Assembly (NCBI GenBank): GCA_015067835.1
Contig: SVLS01000001.1
Location: forward strand, 117,007-181,006
Source of the DNA: Oscillospiraceae bacterium
GTDB taxonomy: Bacteria > Bacillota > Clostridia > Oscillospirales > Oscillospiraceae
DNA: 64,000 bases
Direction of reading: 5' to 3'
The notes beneath the pieces are model-generated. The model saw only the letters and a program-made list of their open reading frames with translations. It was not told the origin of the DNA and made no database searches. Every line of letters begins with the position of its first letter. Position 1 is the first letter of the stretch. Shown piece by piece: positions 1 through 8,852 of this stretch. Both the position numbers and the translations under genes were made by a program.

Positions 1-88
1 CAATGCCTTCGATGGTATAAACGCTTGCCTTTGACGGTTTATCCGCAAAGCGTTCCCGAAGCTCCTGCAACGTTGTATTTTGTTTCAA
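1..88 (-). CDS. small mobile-element-type protein, 5' part only
   Basis: The first 29 codons of a gene run off the left edge. The frame starts at TTG (86-88), eight bases after a GGAGG ribosome binding site; the nearer upstream TTG leads to an early stop, so this start is preferred. The visible residues (MKQNTTLQELRERFADKPSK, then ASVYTIEGI) resemble short proteins of about 60 residues often carried by conjugative or transposon-like elements of Firmicutes. I recall this type from memory only, so the family is uncertain. It fits the mobile character of the left part of the window. Confidence 0.5.
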   Translation of the reverse strand, partial: MKQNTTLQELRERFADKPSKASVYTIEGI

Positions 89-301
89 TAGACAATCCTC
101 CTTCCTGAATTCTGGTACAGAGAAAGACTAAAAGGCAGCCTTCCGAATTCAAGTAAGAAGATAGCCGAAATAAAAAAAGAATCAAGAAAACTTATTGCAA
201 AGCAAGATTTCTCGAAGAAAATAGCAATATGACACGCAATGTCCTACAACAAATTGTGCGTTCATTCTCGTGACGAAAAAGAATGTTCTGACCAAAATAG
301 C

Positions 302-434
302 TGTCCCATTGACGTATCCCATTTAACTTTCCGAATGGGATGCTGCCGCTTCATTTGAATGGGATAAGACGAAAGTTGCAAATGGGATATCCCATATAAA
401 CCGAACCAATGCACCCCCAATGGGATATCCCATT
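302..434. repeat. cluster of AATGGGAT motifs and palindromes
   Basis: The octamer AATGGGAT or its complement ATCCCATT recurs at about 317-324, 333-341, 357-365, 381-396 and 419-434. The last is a perfect 16-bp palindrome (AATGGGATATCCCATT) and the one at 381 is nearly so. Looser copies containing TCCCATTGA occur at 303-311 and 716-724. The spacing is irregular, and this is not a CRISPR. It looks like a multi-site protein-binding region. Confidence 0.6.
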
Positions 435-880
435 GAGAAAGAAAGGACAGACTCCGAAAGAGCGAAAAATACAGTTGGGAACGTTTTTGAAACACAGAGT
501 CCCCCTTATAGATTACATATCGATTATCCTACCTTTCCGTATAAAAAGCGTTCAAAATCCACGGATTAGTGTATTGAAAGCAGTAGCAGGTTCGCTGTAA
601 ATCCTTCTCAGGGGGGATAATCTGTTCTAATATGATTTCAATAATATCTTCTTTAAAAATCGTCTGTCCGATTGAAATGATAAAAGATTGAGAGTTTTTG
701 GGCGTGGATTTGCTGTCCCATTGAAAGTATTTTCGGTGCCCAAAATGAACGGTCATTTTGCTTATGAGTTTACCCTTCAAAATTACACAAGTGACCTTCA
801 AATTCTCCTATCCCAATGACAAGAAAAATGATACTCAAATTGAGAGATAACAGAGGGTAAAATATCCCCTTTCCATCCCC

Positions 881-1145
881 TCATATCAATACGAGGTCGT
901 AGTCATTTCGATAGGAGAGTTTTCATCGAAAATTGTATTAATAAGAGAGTGTCTGAAAAAAATCAAGTTCAAATCAATTAAAAAATCCATTAGGATCATC
1001 ATATCAATACGAGAGTGGTTGCAATCATATCCATATGAAAGTGTCCGGAAATAATCCAAGATGAATCCAAATGATGATTGTCATATCGATAGGAAAGGTG
1101 GGCGAAGTCACTTTTGATATGAGAGTAGTCATATCCATAGGAAGG
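881..1145. repeat. ATATCnATAnGA(A/G)AG repeat cluster
   Basis: Related 14-17 bp motifs recur, mostly in direct orientation: TCATATCAATACGAGG (881-896), TTTCGATAGGAGAG (906-919), ATATCAATACGAGAG (1001-1015), TCATATCCATATGAAAG (1024-1040), TCATATCGATAGGAAAG (1081-1097), TTGATATGAGAGTAG (1114-1128) and TCATATCCATAGGAAGG (1129-1145). Spacing is irregular. The arrangement recalls iterons or clustered operator sites. Confidence 0.6.
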
Positions 1146-1415
1146 GCAAATTTGGCATAGAGAAGGGAAAAGCATATATAACTTTGGTGTGCGGTGAAAT
1201 AGAAAATCATGCCAATGGGACGGCGCACATATTCCCGCAAAAGGCAAGGGCAAACCCCGACCAAGTGAATCACAATGTTTGCTCAATGAACTGATGATTT
1301 CGGCTACGCTACCGCACAGACGGGAGGGCAACCCTCAACAGAGAGGACGGCTGACCAATTCAAGCAAGACAATCCCGAACCGCAACCCCTCTGGCTGCCC
1401 GTGCGAAAGTGAGGG

Positions 1416-1907
1416 CGATTTTAGTCAAGAGAATAGGGACTGTGCGCCGTACGATCAGATACCGTCCCGCAGAATCGCCTCCAAGCCCTCGTAACGAAAA
1501 ATCTACTTTGGTCACGAAATCAAAATCAGGGATGACAGATAAATCAGATAAGGAAGGAACCCTGCCACGACCTCTTGACAAAAAATATATTTTCGTCAAG
1601 AAAGGCACTACATCCGAGCAAACGCTGCCACTTCAGACGACTGGGCAGCGAGCAGACTGCCGTGAGCGGGTTTTCACTTTTCGTCAAGAGCTTTTCCGAA
1701 GGGCGACAGTTTTTCCGATCCGCTGCTCGTCGCAGCGAGCTTCACCCATCTTGAATTTTCGTACAGAACAAATCCGTTAAGGCGAATCCGCCTCTCCTGC
1801 CGCCTGAACGCCGGTGCGAAATTCGGGCGAAATTTTCGTCAAGAAATGAGAAAGCCCGTGACATTGGGGTCGTCACAGGCAAAAAAAGCGATTCTCTTGA
1901 CGAAAAT
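1416..1907. repeat. TTTTCGTCAAGA repeats in both orientations
   Basis: Copies lie at 1418-1432 (TTTAGTCAAGAGAAT variant), 1573-1603 (an inverted pair around ATATAT), 1677-1690, 1831-1846 and, in reverse, 1891-1907. An outlying copy, ATTCTCGTGACGAAAAAG, is at 264-281. The pairs at 1831/1891 and within 1573-1603 are inverted, so they could fold or bind a dimeric protein. Confidence 0.6.
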
Positions 1908-2262
1908 CGCTCCGTTGTTTATTAACGTCGCAGATCTGCCACGGGTCTGCGTGCGGTGCAGTATGGATACTGTCTGCGAGTTATGCGGCTTGGCTTGCGG
2001 CCCATTCTCTTTAATGGGAATGAATGACCGTCATTTGAAAAAGCCTTGTAGATTTATTTTTGATTTATGACGGATTTATCCGTTCATTTTCAAATGATGC
2101 CGGAACCTCGTTTTAGGTATGGCGGGTTAACCTTCCTTTCGGAATGACAGGGATAGCATTCCTCTATGATTGTCCCACTTCCTCATTTCGGAAGTAGGGG
2201 GATTTACCTCTTATCATAACGAAAAAGAGTATCATCTTTTTTAACATTCTAAAGGGGGAAAT

Positions 2263-2296
2263 AATGGGGGAATTGAGAAATTCCAATTCCCCCATT
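2263..2296 (+). terminator. hairpin, possible terminator
   Basis: AATGGGGGAATT and AATTCCCCCATT form a perfect 12-bp stem with a 10-nt loop, followed on the plus strand by GTTTTC. No plus-strand gene ends here, so its role is unclear. Confidence 0.4.
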
Positions 2297-2344
2297 GTTT
2301 TCGGGCTGTCAGAGGTGTCGTATCTGCTGTCGTACCGCGAAAAA

Positions 2345-2370
2345 TTGACCGCCGATAGCTCGGCGGTCGG
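2345..2370 (-). terminator. terminator of the minus-strand operon
   Basis: GACCGCCGA-tagc-TCGGCGGTC is a perfect 9-bp stem with a 4-nt loop. On the minus strand it lies about 30 bases past the last stop codon and is followed by AATTTTTC, as expected for an intrinsic terminator. Confidence 0.8.
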
Positions 2371-2398
2371 GAAAGTACTGTCAATGGGATCGCAGTTT

Positions 2399-3364
2399 TT
2401 AGACTATCAACGGTAAAAATACAACTGACAGCTCGCTTGTGCTTTTCTTTGATACGATGATTTCCACCGGATTATTCGCTGCCCTTTCGGGATCGGCATC
2501 AGCTTTTATCTTCCATCGCTCATAATGTGCTGTAGCTCCGTCAAAGAGCAGTTCCTCGGCTTCTTTCCGAGCTTCGGCCGCTTCCTCAATATTGTCATAT
2601 ACGCCGAGATAGTATGCTTTTTTCTGAAACACGATCTTTGCCACATACTTGCCCTTAATAAGGTACACGCCACGATAGCCGGTGGTATTATCATTGGGGA
2701 CTTTTTTGCTGCGAATCATATCCAGTGATGTGCCGTTTACGTGGGTTAAGTAAGTCGATAGGCTTTGTTCATGCTCACGTCGCTGACAACCGCAGCTCTG
2801 CATCCTGCTATACATCAGCCAGTTATATGGGATGTCCACCTCGTTTCCGCACTCGCACTTGCAATGCCAAACGACACCACCCTTGCGATCACGGTCTTTA
2901 AGAGGATATTTTGCTGTTAACCGTCCGAACTGTCGGTCGGTAATATCTGCAGAGTAATACTGAGGGTCTGCCTTGCAGCCACAATGCGTTTTTCTGCCGG
3001 TCACAAGCAGTGAGGCAAGCACATCTATCTCATTCCCGCAGGAGCATCTGCAATGCCACCATACACCGCCACGAGCATCCTTTGGATGATCCTTGGCTAT
3101 ATTCAGCACTTCAAGCTCACCGAAGGTCTTGCCGTGCAGATCGTATGCATTGGCTTTAGCACTGTTTATCCGTGTCAAGCATCCGCAGCTCTTGGTTCCA
3201 CCGTGAAGCAAGCTGCGCTCCAATATGTATTTCTCTGTACCGCAATCACAGAGACACAACCACTTGCGTTCCTGACGGTTGCGGGTATTCCTTATCGTGA
3301 TATAATCTCCGATCACAGTCAACTGTCCGAAATGTTGATTTTTCAGATCTTTAACCTTATTCAT
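2399..3364 (-). CDS. zinc-module protein with AP2-like C-terminal domain
   Basis: Three repeated modules of about 60 residues precede an AP2-like domain. Each module has the pattern FGxLTV, then WxCxCxCG, then a GxxxSCGC-type ending, which suggests a zinc knuckle with four or more cysteines. The C-terminal part (GYRGVYLIKGKYVAKIVFQ and the YYLGVYDNIEEAAEA stretch) matches the AP2-like DNA-binding fold found in phage and mobile-element proteins. The start is ATG 3362-3364, which overlaps the end of the upstream relative by 8 bases; a longer frame would run back into that gene. Sequence-specific DNA binding is likely. Whether it controls the surface operon or serves a mobile element is unknown. 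Confidence 0.7.
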   Translation of the reverse strand: MNKVKDLKNQHFGQLTVIGDYITIRNTRNRQERKWLCLCDCGTEKYILERSLLHGGTKSCGCLTRINSAKANAYDLHGKTFGELEVLNIAKDHPKDARGGVWWHCRCSCGNEIDVLASLLVTGRKTHCGCKADPQYYSADITDRQFGRLTAKYPLKDRDRKGGVVWHCKCECGNEVDIPYNWLMYSRMQSCGCQRREHEQSLSTYLTHVNGTSLDMIRSKKVPNDNTTGYRGVYLIKGKYVAKIVFQKKAYYLGVYDNIEEAAEARKEAEELLFDGATAHYERWKIKADADPERAANNPVEIIVSKKSTSELSVVFLPLIV

Positions 3365-4004
3365 TCGCGGCTCCGACCTTTTCAAGGAACGCTCCATACA
3401 GATCTTCCTCCGCACGTTGTCGTGCTTTAATGGCATCCTCAATATTCTTATACGTTCCCAAATAATATCTCTTTCTTTGGAAGATGATTTGCGCTCGGTA
3501 TCGGTCGAACTTGGATTCATAATAGATTCCACGGTATCCGCTTGTATTGGCAGCACTGGGAGTCATATCCCTGATCTTGGAGAGCTGCGTTCCCTCTACG
3601 AAGCCTGCGGACTTCCGTGCGATTTCTGCTGCAAATTTGCCTTGGCAATCCCGGCACATACTTTCGTCGGGATTGGTAAGAGTATCCGTTGCTTTATAAG
3701 TGATATTGCCGCATTCGCAACGACACTCCCACATGGGCGTTGTTCGAGCACCACGAGGGTTTCTTTTATCGGAGCGTCCAAGTACTGTGAGCTTGCCGAA
3801 TACTTTCCCCGTTAGGTCGGGAGACTTCTTGCATCCGCAGTTCGTTGATCTACCGCTGTTAAGATTTCCGCTTGTGGCGATATGCTCACCGCCGCAGTCG
3901 CACTTGCAAAGCCATCTGCGCTGGCCACGTGCGGTAGATGGTAGTTGTGCTACAACCGTTAGTTTTCCAAATCGTTTCCCAATAAGTGATGGAAATTCTC
4001 TCAT
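3357..4004 (-). CDS. zinc-module protein with AP2-like C-terminal domain
   Basis: This shorter relative of the next gene downstream has two cysteine modules (WLCKCDCGG ending in NCGCK; WECRCECGN ending in CRDCQ) and an AP2-like C terminus (GYRGIYYESKFDRYRAQIIF, then RYYLGTYKNIEDAIKARQ). I chose the ATG at 4002-4004 because AAAGGA lies nine bases upstream; another ATG six bases earlier is possible. The stop overlaps the start of the following gene, so the two are probably translated together. Tandem divergent copies of this architecture suggest duplication. The likely role is DNA binding, with target unknown. Confidence 0.7.
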   Translation of the reverse strand: MREFPSLIGKRFGKLTVVAQLPSTARGQRRWLCKCDCGGEHIATSGNLNSGRSTNCGCKKSPDLTGKVFGKLTVLGRSDKRNPRGARTTPMWECRCECGNITYKATDTLTNPDESMCRDCQGKFAAEIARKSAGFVEGTQLSKIRDMTPSAANTSGYRGIYYESKFDRYRAQIIFQRKRYYLGTYKNIEDAIKARQRAEEDLYGAFLEKVGAANE

Positions 4005-4085
4005 TTTCATCCGTCCTTTATAAAAAGCCATTCCGACACATACGGCGACGGAATGGCTTTTTCGATCACCGATTGACGGTATCGT

Positions 4086-4421
4086 CTATTTCTTATTGCT
4101 TTCTTTACGGCTGAGTTCTACGGCACGGAGAATTTTGGCATGGGATAGAGTTTCCCGTTCCGTTGCCTCACGTTGTTTCTTGGCACACTCAGCACAGACC
4201 TGGCCAAGCCCGACCTCATAATTTTCACGCCAATCTATCGGCATGGAAACGGGAATGCAGGTCACTTGACCGCACAAGATACACCTTTCGTATTCTTCTT
4301 TTATGGGAGCTTCGCTCACGCTGCCGACCTCCTTTTTAGAAGGCTGACAGGGTGTACCCCCTCCCCCGAAAAATTGGGATATTCTGGTAAATATGCCGTT
4401 TTGCTTATCTTTTTTTGCCAT
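4086..4421 (-). CDS. small zinc-binding protein of unknown function
   Basis: This 111-residue protein is basic at both ends, with a central ERCILCG and a later VCAEC, giving two CxxC pairs about 38 residues apart. They could bind one zinc ion. The N terminus (MAKKDKQNGIFTRISQFFGG) is glycine-rich and may be flexible. I do not recognise a family. The gene lies between the pilin and the AP2-like genes on the same strand, after a hairpin at 4461-4488, so it may belong to the same transcript. Confidence 0.6.
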   Translation of the reverse strand: MAKKDKQNGIFTRISQFFGGGGTPCQPSKKEVGSVSEAPIKEEYERCILCGQVTCIPVSMPIDWRENYEVGLGQVCAECAKKQREATERETLSHAKILRAVELSRKESNKK

Positions 4422-4460
4422 ATATGTTCGCTACTTTCTGATTTTGCTGTTTTGTGAATG

Positions 4461-4488
4461 ACAGCCCACCCAACAGGGGATGGGCTGT
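4461..4488 (-). terminator. hairpin after the pilin gene
   Basis: ACAGCCCA and TGGGCTGT form an 8-bp stem directly after the pilin stop codon. No clear T-run follows on the minus strand, so it may be a processing or partial termination signal. Confidence 0.4.
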
Positions 4489-4495
4489 CTTGACG

Positions 4496-5935
4496 TTATA
4501 TTCTGCTGCGTTTTCTGTCGTAAACCGTAAGGGCTACAAGTGCAGATCCACTGACGATCATCACAATGAACCACAGCGTGAGGTTGGAGTTATCTCCGGT
4601 TGGAGGTGATACAGGTGTGTCTGCATCGTAGGTGTTCTCAAACGTTGCATTCAAAGCATTTACGCTCTTGCCGTCCATCGTGAGAGCTGCGACCAGCTCA
4701 TTGTTTTCGTTCAGAGATACAGTGATGGTGATCTCGTGAACGTCCGCATCGTAGGTCATTCCCGCAAAGCCCTGATTTGTTTCGGAGAGCTTATAGGTAT
4801 AGGTCTTGCCGATATCTGCCTTTGTAAAGGTCAAAGAGAAGGAAGATTTACCGTCATCTGCAGAAGTTACTCCCAAGCCTTCGGAGGTTTCGGTGTTCTT
4901 CAGCACAAATTGGAAACCGCCTTTTCCGTGGGTAGCTTCGCCGACATTGTTGACGATCTTATCAACGCCGATCTGCACAGTAATGGGATCGGGATCGGGG
5001 ACAACGGGAGGAACGAAGGTATTGTTGAACGTCACGGAAACTACGTAGCCATCGTTTGTTTTGGTCACGGCTGCATTCTCGGTGCTTGTAACGGTATTGA
5101 TCTCCAGCTTGCCGTCCATGTCCACGTCGGTCACCTTAACGGTAAAGTGGTTGACGGTCTTGTCGTAGTCAACGTTCTCCAGTGTTCCGACAACCTCGCT
5201 CATGCGGAAGGAGTATGTACCGACCTCGTCAAAGGTCAAAGCCTTAAATACATCGCTGAAATCAAACTTACTGAAATCGGCGTTTTCTGCATCGTAGGTT
5301 ACGGTCTGTTCACCGAGCTTGGTCCAGCTCTCTCCGTCCTTCTGTTCCAGTACGAAGGAGAAGCTGTCGCCGACCTGCCACTGGCGGCCTTCCAAGACCT
5401 TGACACCGCTGACGGTGACGTTGCTCGGCTTCACGGCATCGGGAGTGTAGGTGTTTATGAAGCTGATGCTTGCCGTGCCGTCTGCTCCGACGGTTACCGT
5501 CTTGGTTGCGTCGCCCTTCACAGCAAAGCCGTCGAGGGTGGTCATTTTCTCGGTTACCTTTACAACCGTTTCTTCTTCAAGACCTTCAATGCCAAAGGTT
5601 GCACCGGGCTTGATGGTAACACTCAACGTGCCGCTTGCGTCGGCGGTCATTTCTCCGGCGGTAGTATTCAGTTTTGTGCCTGCATAATAGGCACCAAGCT
5701 CGACGTTGAAGTCGAAGCTGATATTGTCGGGGATGGCATAATCATCACCCAGGGGATGCTCCACCGTCTTGTTGATCGCCAGACCGCTTACGCCTGCCGT
5801 GCCGGGAACGAATACGTTGGTGATCGGGTCTGTTTTCGTCACGATATAGCAGTATGTGGTGCCGATCGTCGAGGTGATCAGCATCACAAGCGACAGCAGC
5901 ATCGCTATTCTTCTTATTATTTTGCCTGTTCTCAA
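4496..5935 (-). CDS. isopeptide pilin-type surface protein with sortase signal
   Basis: This 479-residue protein has an N-terminal signal segment (residues 8-30) followed by TKTDPITNVFVPG, the pattern seen after SipW-type signals in its neighbours. Three domains of the Spy0128/streptococcal pilin isopeptide type follow (about 45-165, 170-310 and 318-445). Each has an early lysine (INKTVE, SGVKVLEG, GVDKIVNN), a glutamate (VTEKM, MSEVV, LSETN) and ends in FxNT[YF]. The C terminus has SPPTGD, a membrane segment and DRKRSRI, which matches a variant sortase signal of (S/N)PxTG form. Translation starts at TTG nine bases after AGGAGG. It is the last structural gene of the sipW operon. No sortase is encoded in the window. 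Confidence 0.85.
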   Translation of the reverse strand: MRTGKIIRRIAMLLSLVMLITSTIGTTYCYIVTKTDPITNVFVPGTAGVSGLAINKTVEHPLGDDYAIPDNISFDFNVELGAYYAGTKLNTTAGEMTADASGTLSVTIKPGATFGIEGLEEETVVKVTEKMTTLDGFAVKGDATKTVTVGADGTASISFINTYTPDAVKPSNVTVSGVKVLEGRQWQVGDSFSFVLEQKDGESWTKLGEQTVTYDAENADFSKFDFSDVFKALTFDEVGTYSFRMSEVVGTLENVDYDKTVNHFTVKVTDVDMDGKLEINTVTSTENAAVTKTNDGYVVSVTFNNTFVPPVVPDPDPITVQIGVDKIVNNVGEATHGKGGFQFVLKNTETSEGLGVTSADDGKSSFSLTFTKADIGKTYTYKLSETNQGFAGMTYDADVHEITITVSLNENNELVAALTMDGKSVNALNATFENTYDADTPVSPPTGDNSNLTLWFIVMIVSGSALVALTVYDRKRSRI

Positions 5936-5983
5936 ATTTATCTGCCTCCTGTGTTAAGGAACTATCTATTAATCATCCGTTGT

Positions 5984-6053
5984 CGGTAATCAAAAGATAC
6001 AAACCGATTTTGTATCCTTTGATTGCCGCCTATCCCTCACAGAGAGGGATAGG
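5984..6053 (-). repeat. intergenic double-hairpin element, copy 1
   Basis: A long stem (5985-6003 with 6010-6028; core GGTAATCAAAAG and CTTTGATTGCC) is followed by a second hairpin, CCTATCCCTC-GAGGGATAGG (6029-6053). It sits directly after the stop of the 640-codon gene. Related copies lie at 8051-8116 and 9119-9187. Confidence 0.8.
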
Positions 6054-6067
6054 ACGGACTTTATTTT

Positions 6068-7957
6068 TTAATTGTTAGGATAAACAACGGTTACTCCGTC
6101 ATAGGTCTTGAGACCGGAAACACCCTGTCCACCGCCAAACAACTGATCGAACACGATAAGTACATTATGCGACTCGTCAGCATCGTGGTTGCAGGTGGAG
6201 AGATCAATGCCGTCCGTGCCGGTACCTGCTTCAACACGAGCGTACTTATATTCGCCGGGGCCATTATAGCTGCCGGCACCAAGGCTCTCAAATTCACAAT
6301 AATGGTAGTTTACCCAATCACCATAGATAACCTTTACGTTTTCACAAGTAACGTATCCGGAGGGATCAGCAACTCCATTCACACCGTCAACATGACCGAT
6401 CAGCATACCGCTGTAGCGGTAGAGCCAATACTGGTAGTTCGCTGCAACGTCATTGATTGCATCAAGCTGGCAAGCAACAGTAATGTCCTTGAAAGTTACG
6501 TTGTTTCCGGCTTGAACCATACCTACCACACCGCCAAGACGGACATCGTAGGTGCCCCAAAGGGGTCCGATAACGGTATCTTTATCAACCGTAATATTGG
6601 TGAAAGAGCAATTACCATAGCATTCAGCTGCTACACCACCTGCAGAGTTGTTATACGCGATCAAAGTGGTATTGGAAATTGTGATATCAGAGAATGTAGT
6701 ATTAACTGCATTACCGACAACGCCCGCCGCTTCATTTCTGCCGCTGGAGATGTATGCATCAGCAATTGTTACATTCTTAATGGTAGCACCGTTGGTATAA
6801 GCGAAAAGACCGTAGTATTCGCCCTCATACTGCCATGCGGAAAGGTCACTCTGTTCGTACATATTTGAAATTGTGTGTCCCTGACCGTCAAAAGTGCCGT
6901 TAAAGGACTTGCCGTTGCTGGAATGACCGATGGGGTTAAAAGGCAATCCGGCAAGGTCTAAATCTTTGCCAAGTTTTACAGTCTTGCCTGCAAAATTGTT
7001 ACCACCATCAACCAGTTCTGCCAAACCTGCAAGCTGTTCAGCCGTGGTCAGGGTGAACTCGGTATCGGTGTCGTTGTACCAGGTGGTATCAACACTACCG
7101 TCCCATAAATCGGGAACGTGCTTTGCCCATACGCCGTTAAACCACTCAGCAGCCTTTTCAGAGGACTTACCAAAAGCAGTATCGAGAGCAGTCTTAGCAT
7201 CTGCAAAGCCGGCAGCCTGAACAGCCTGAGAAAGAACGAGGATATCGAGGGTGCCGTTGCCGTTACCGTCGAGCTTTACCATGTCCTCGTTGGTAGCTGC
7301 AGCGGAGATATAAACCTGAGACAGGTTGGGGTAAGAGGTATCGCCTGCAGGCAGGATGCCGTACTGATGTCTCCAAGTGCCATCGGTCAGCTCACCACCT
7401 TCGTAAGCATACTCGATCAATACGTATGTATTGCCATCGATGGTAATCTCACCGATTTCGGTTTGGTTCCAAGTGCTGTGATAAGAGGTTCCGATCAGAG
7501 AACCGTCTGCAGAACCAATCTCAATGGCAACGAGAGTACGGATATAAGCGTCGGTCTTGCCGGTGTTCTCGACAGTAACAAACTTATCCTGTGCATTAGA
7601 AGCGGCCTTGAAGACATTCATTCCGCCGTAAGAGTCAACCTGAGTCATACGGACAATAGTGGAATCCCAACCCCAACCGGAACCGTTGGTAACAAGCGCG
7701 GAAGGCAGCAGGGGCTTGCCCTGAGTGAAGTCCTTCAGCACGTAGCTGGTTACACCGTCGATCTCTTTGGTTTCGTAAGAGCCATCGGTGTTGGTCGCAC
7801 GCTCATACTCGTGCTGATCAATGGACACGTTGCCGAGGGTCATTACGTTTACGTCGCTATCGGTATCCTGTAAGTATGCAATGGTGCCGCCGATAGCAAG
7901 CGCGGCAACAAGCACGTATGCGGTACACATTAAGAGTACCTTTTTCATTTTTGACAT
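6068..7957 (-). CDS. TasA/CalY-like matrix protein with beta-helix extension
   Basis: The start is the ATG nine bases after AAAGGAGG, giving 629 residues. The N terminus has a SipW-type signal (LAIGGTIAYLQDTDSD followed by VNVMTLGNV), so it should be exported and cut by the SipW-like peptidase of the same operon. Residues about 30-260 form a TasA/CalY-type domain closely like that of the 9202-10716 protein (FVTVENTGKTDAYIRT and LDGNGNGTLDILVLSQAVQA). The remaining 350 residues contain repeats such as GLFAYTNGATIKNVTIADAY, resembling GLUG-type beta-helix repeats. It is probably a secreted fibre or biofilm matrix component with an adhesive or structural extension. No sortase motif is seen. Confidence 0.85.
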   Translation of the reverse strand: MSKMKKVLLMCTAYVLVAALAIGGTIAYLQDTDSDVNVMTLGNVSIDQHEYERATNTDGSYETKEIDGVTSYVLKDFTQGKPLLPSALVTNGSGWGWDSTIVRMTQVDSYGGMNVFKAASNAQDKFVTVENTGKTDAYIRTLVAIEIGSADGSLIGTSYHSTWNQTEIGEITIDGNTYVLIEYAYEGGELTDGTWRHQYGILPAGDTSYPNLSQVYISAAATNEDMVKLDGNGNGTLDILVLSQAVQAAGFADAKTALDTAFGKSSEKAAEWFNGVWAKHVPDLWDGSVDTTWYNDTDTEFTLTTAEQLAGLAELVDGGNNFAGKTVKLGKDLDLAGLPFNPIGHSSNGKSFNGTFDGQGHTISNMYEQSDLSAWQYEGEYYGLFAYTNGATIKNVTIADAYISSGRNEAAGVVGNAVNTTFSDITISNTTLIAYNNSAGGVAAECYGNCSFTNITVDKDTVIGPLWGTYDVRLGGVVGMVQAGNNVTFKDITVACQLDAINDVAANYQYWLYRYSGMLIGHVDGVNGVADPSGYVTCENVKVIYGDWVNYHYCEFESLGAGSYNGPGEYKYARVEAGTGTDGIDLSTCNHDADESHNVLIVFDQLFGGGQGVSGLKTYDGVTVVYPNN

Positions 7958-8050
7958 ATATGTATGCCTCCTTTTGATATTTGCCTGCATTTAAGTCTTA
8001 ACTTTCCTTCGATAATGCAGGCTTTATATCGAAGAAAGCGTTTTGCCTTT

Positions 8051-8116
8051 CGGCAATCAAAAGGTACAAGACTCGCTTATGCCCTTTGATTACCGCCCAT
8101 CGAAAGCCGATGGGTG
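8051..8116 (-). repeat. intergenic double-hairpin element, copy 2
   Basis: GGCAATCAAAAGG (8052-8064) pairs with CCCTTTGATTACC (about 8082-8094), followed by a second stem with CCCATC (8096-8101) and GATGGG (8109-8114). It lies just past the stop of the 8124-8852 gene, in the same relative position as the other copies. Confidence 0.75.
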
Positions 8117-8123
8117 GCTGTTG

Positions 8124-8852
8124 TCATTCCATATTCCACGGTTTGCTTACCTGACTCCACGCACCGTCATCGCTGACTACCTGGCTGTAGGCGCGAACCT
8201 CGTACTTGCCGTCGTGGTTTCCGTCAAGTCTGTTGGCGGTGTCATTTGCCACATCGCTCTTGAGTAGAATTTGCAGAAGGTTGGGAGACGTGGTCGCTCC
8301 ACCGTCAAGTGCAGTGTTGTATTTGGCGCATACCACTGCATAACGCACACCGCCGATCTGTACACCGTAGGTGAATTCGCCCCAAGTCCACTGGGCGGAA
8401 TTTTGATTGAGAAGCACCGATGCCTTGAATTCGTCCTCGGTGAGATTGCCCATCTCGAAAGCGAACCAGGTGCGGACGTAACCGATGTGATTGCCGGCAT
8501 TGGTGATCACCACGATGTGATCCAGCACGTTCTCGACGGTGTACAGATCCGCATTAACCGAAAGATTCACATTAACCGTATGATTCTTTTTATCCGTCAC
8601 TATGAACTGATCCGTAAGCTGCACGGCTTGCTTTTTCAGTTCCACATCGGTTACGGGTAACAACTTCCGATCATCGGCAACCTCTGTCAGACCGGAGCCG
8701 CTTCGATCCAACTCCGACTGCACGATACATAAGTGTTTTCCGTCGGAGCTTTGGTCACCGAGAGAGCCGTTAATAGCAACTACAGTCAGCATTGCCAAAA
8801 GCACTGTAATGCCGATCCATTTAAGGGTTTTCAACACTTCATCTCCATTCAT
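8124..8852 (-). CDS. divergent membrane-anchored TasA-like protein
   Basis: This protein is related to the two large TasA-like proteins: it shares TNAGNHIGYVRTWFAFEMG with their NTGKTDAYVRTIIAMEIG, and RLDGNHDGKYEVRAYSQVV with KIDGNGNGTYDILVVSQAV. It lacks the usual AIGGTxAYLQD signal end and has instead a simple N-terminal membrane segment (KWIGITVLLAMLTVVAIN). It may therefore stay anchored and act as a minor or anchoring subunit, as TapA does for TasA; this is inference. The start ATG overlaps the upstream stop (ATGA), suggesting coupled translation. A TTG at 8834 after GGAG is an alternative start. Confidence 0.7.
   Translation of the reverse strand: MNGDEVLKTLKWIGITVLLAMLTVVAINGSLGDQSSDGKHLCIVQSELDRSGSGLTEVADDRKLLPVTDVELKKQAVQLTDQFIVTDKKNHTVNVNLSVNADLYTVENVLDHIVVITNAGNHIGYVRTWFAFEMGNLTEDEFKASVLLNQNSAQWTWGEFTYGVQIGGVRYAVVCAKYNTALDGGATTSPNLLQILLKSDVANDTANRLDGNHDGKYEVRAYSQVVSDDGAWSQVSKPWNME

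Larger units (their letters stand above)
89..2398. other. gene-poor, repeat-rich stretch
   Basis: No open frame here has a convincing ribosome binding site, start and protein-like composition. The stretch instead holds three families of short repeats, listed separately: AATGGGAT-type palindromes near 302-434, ATATCnATA-type repeats near 881-1145, and TTTTCGTCAAGA-type repeats in both orientations near 1416-1907. It also has hairpins at 2263-2296 and 2347-2368. It could be a control, replication or border region of a mobile element. Confidence 0.5.

Noticed and set aside
881..1145. Possible CRISPR array
   Set aside because: Repeats are short (14-17 bp), imperfect, irregularly spaced and without cas genes.
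1409..1780. Open frame of 123 codons on the plus strand in the repeat region
   Set aside because: No ribosome binding site, composition unlike a protein, and it runs through the TTTTCGTCAAGA repeats.
1846..2070. Open frame of 74 codons on the plus strand
   Set aside because: Starts inside a repeat, lacks a ribosome binding site and has no recognisable feature.
4736..5989. Long open frame of 417 codons on the plus strand
   Set aside because: Antisense to the pilin gene, which has signal, domains and sortase motif; the antisense product has no such features.
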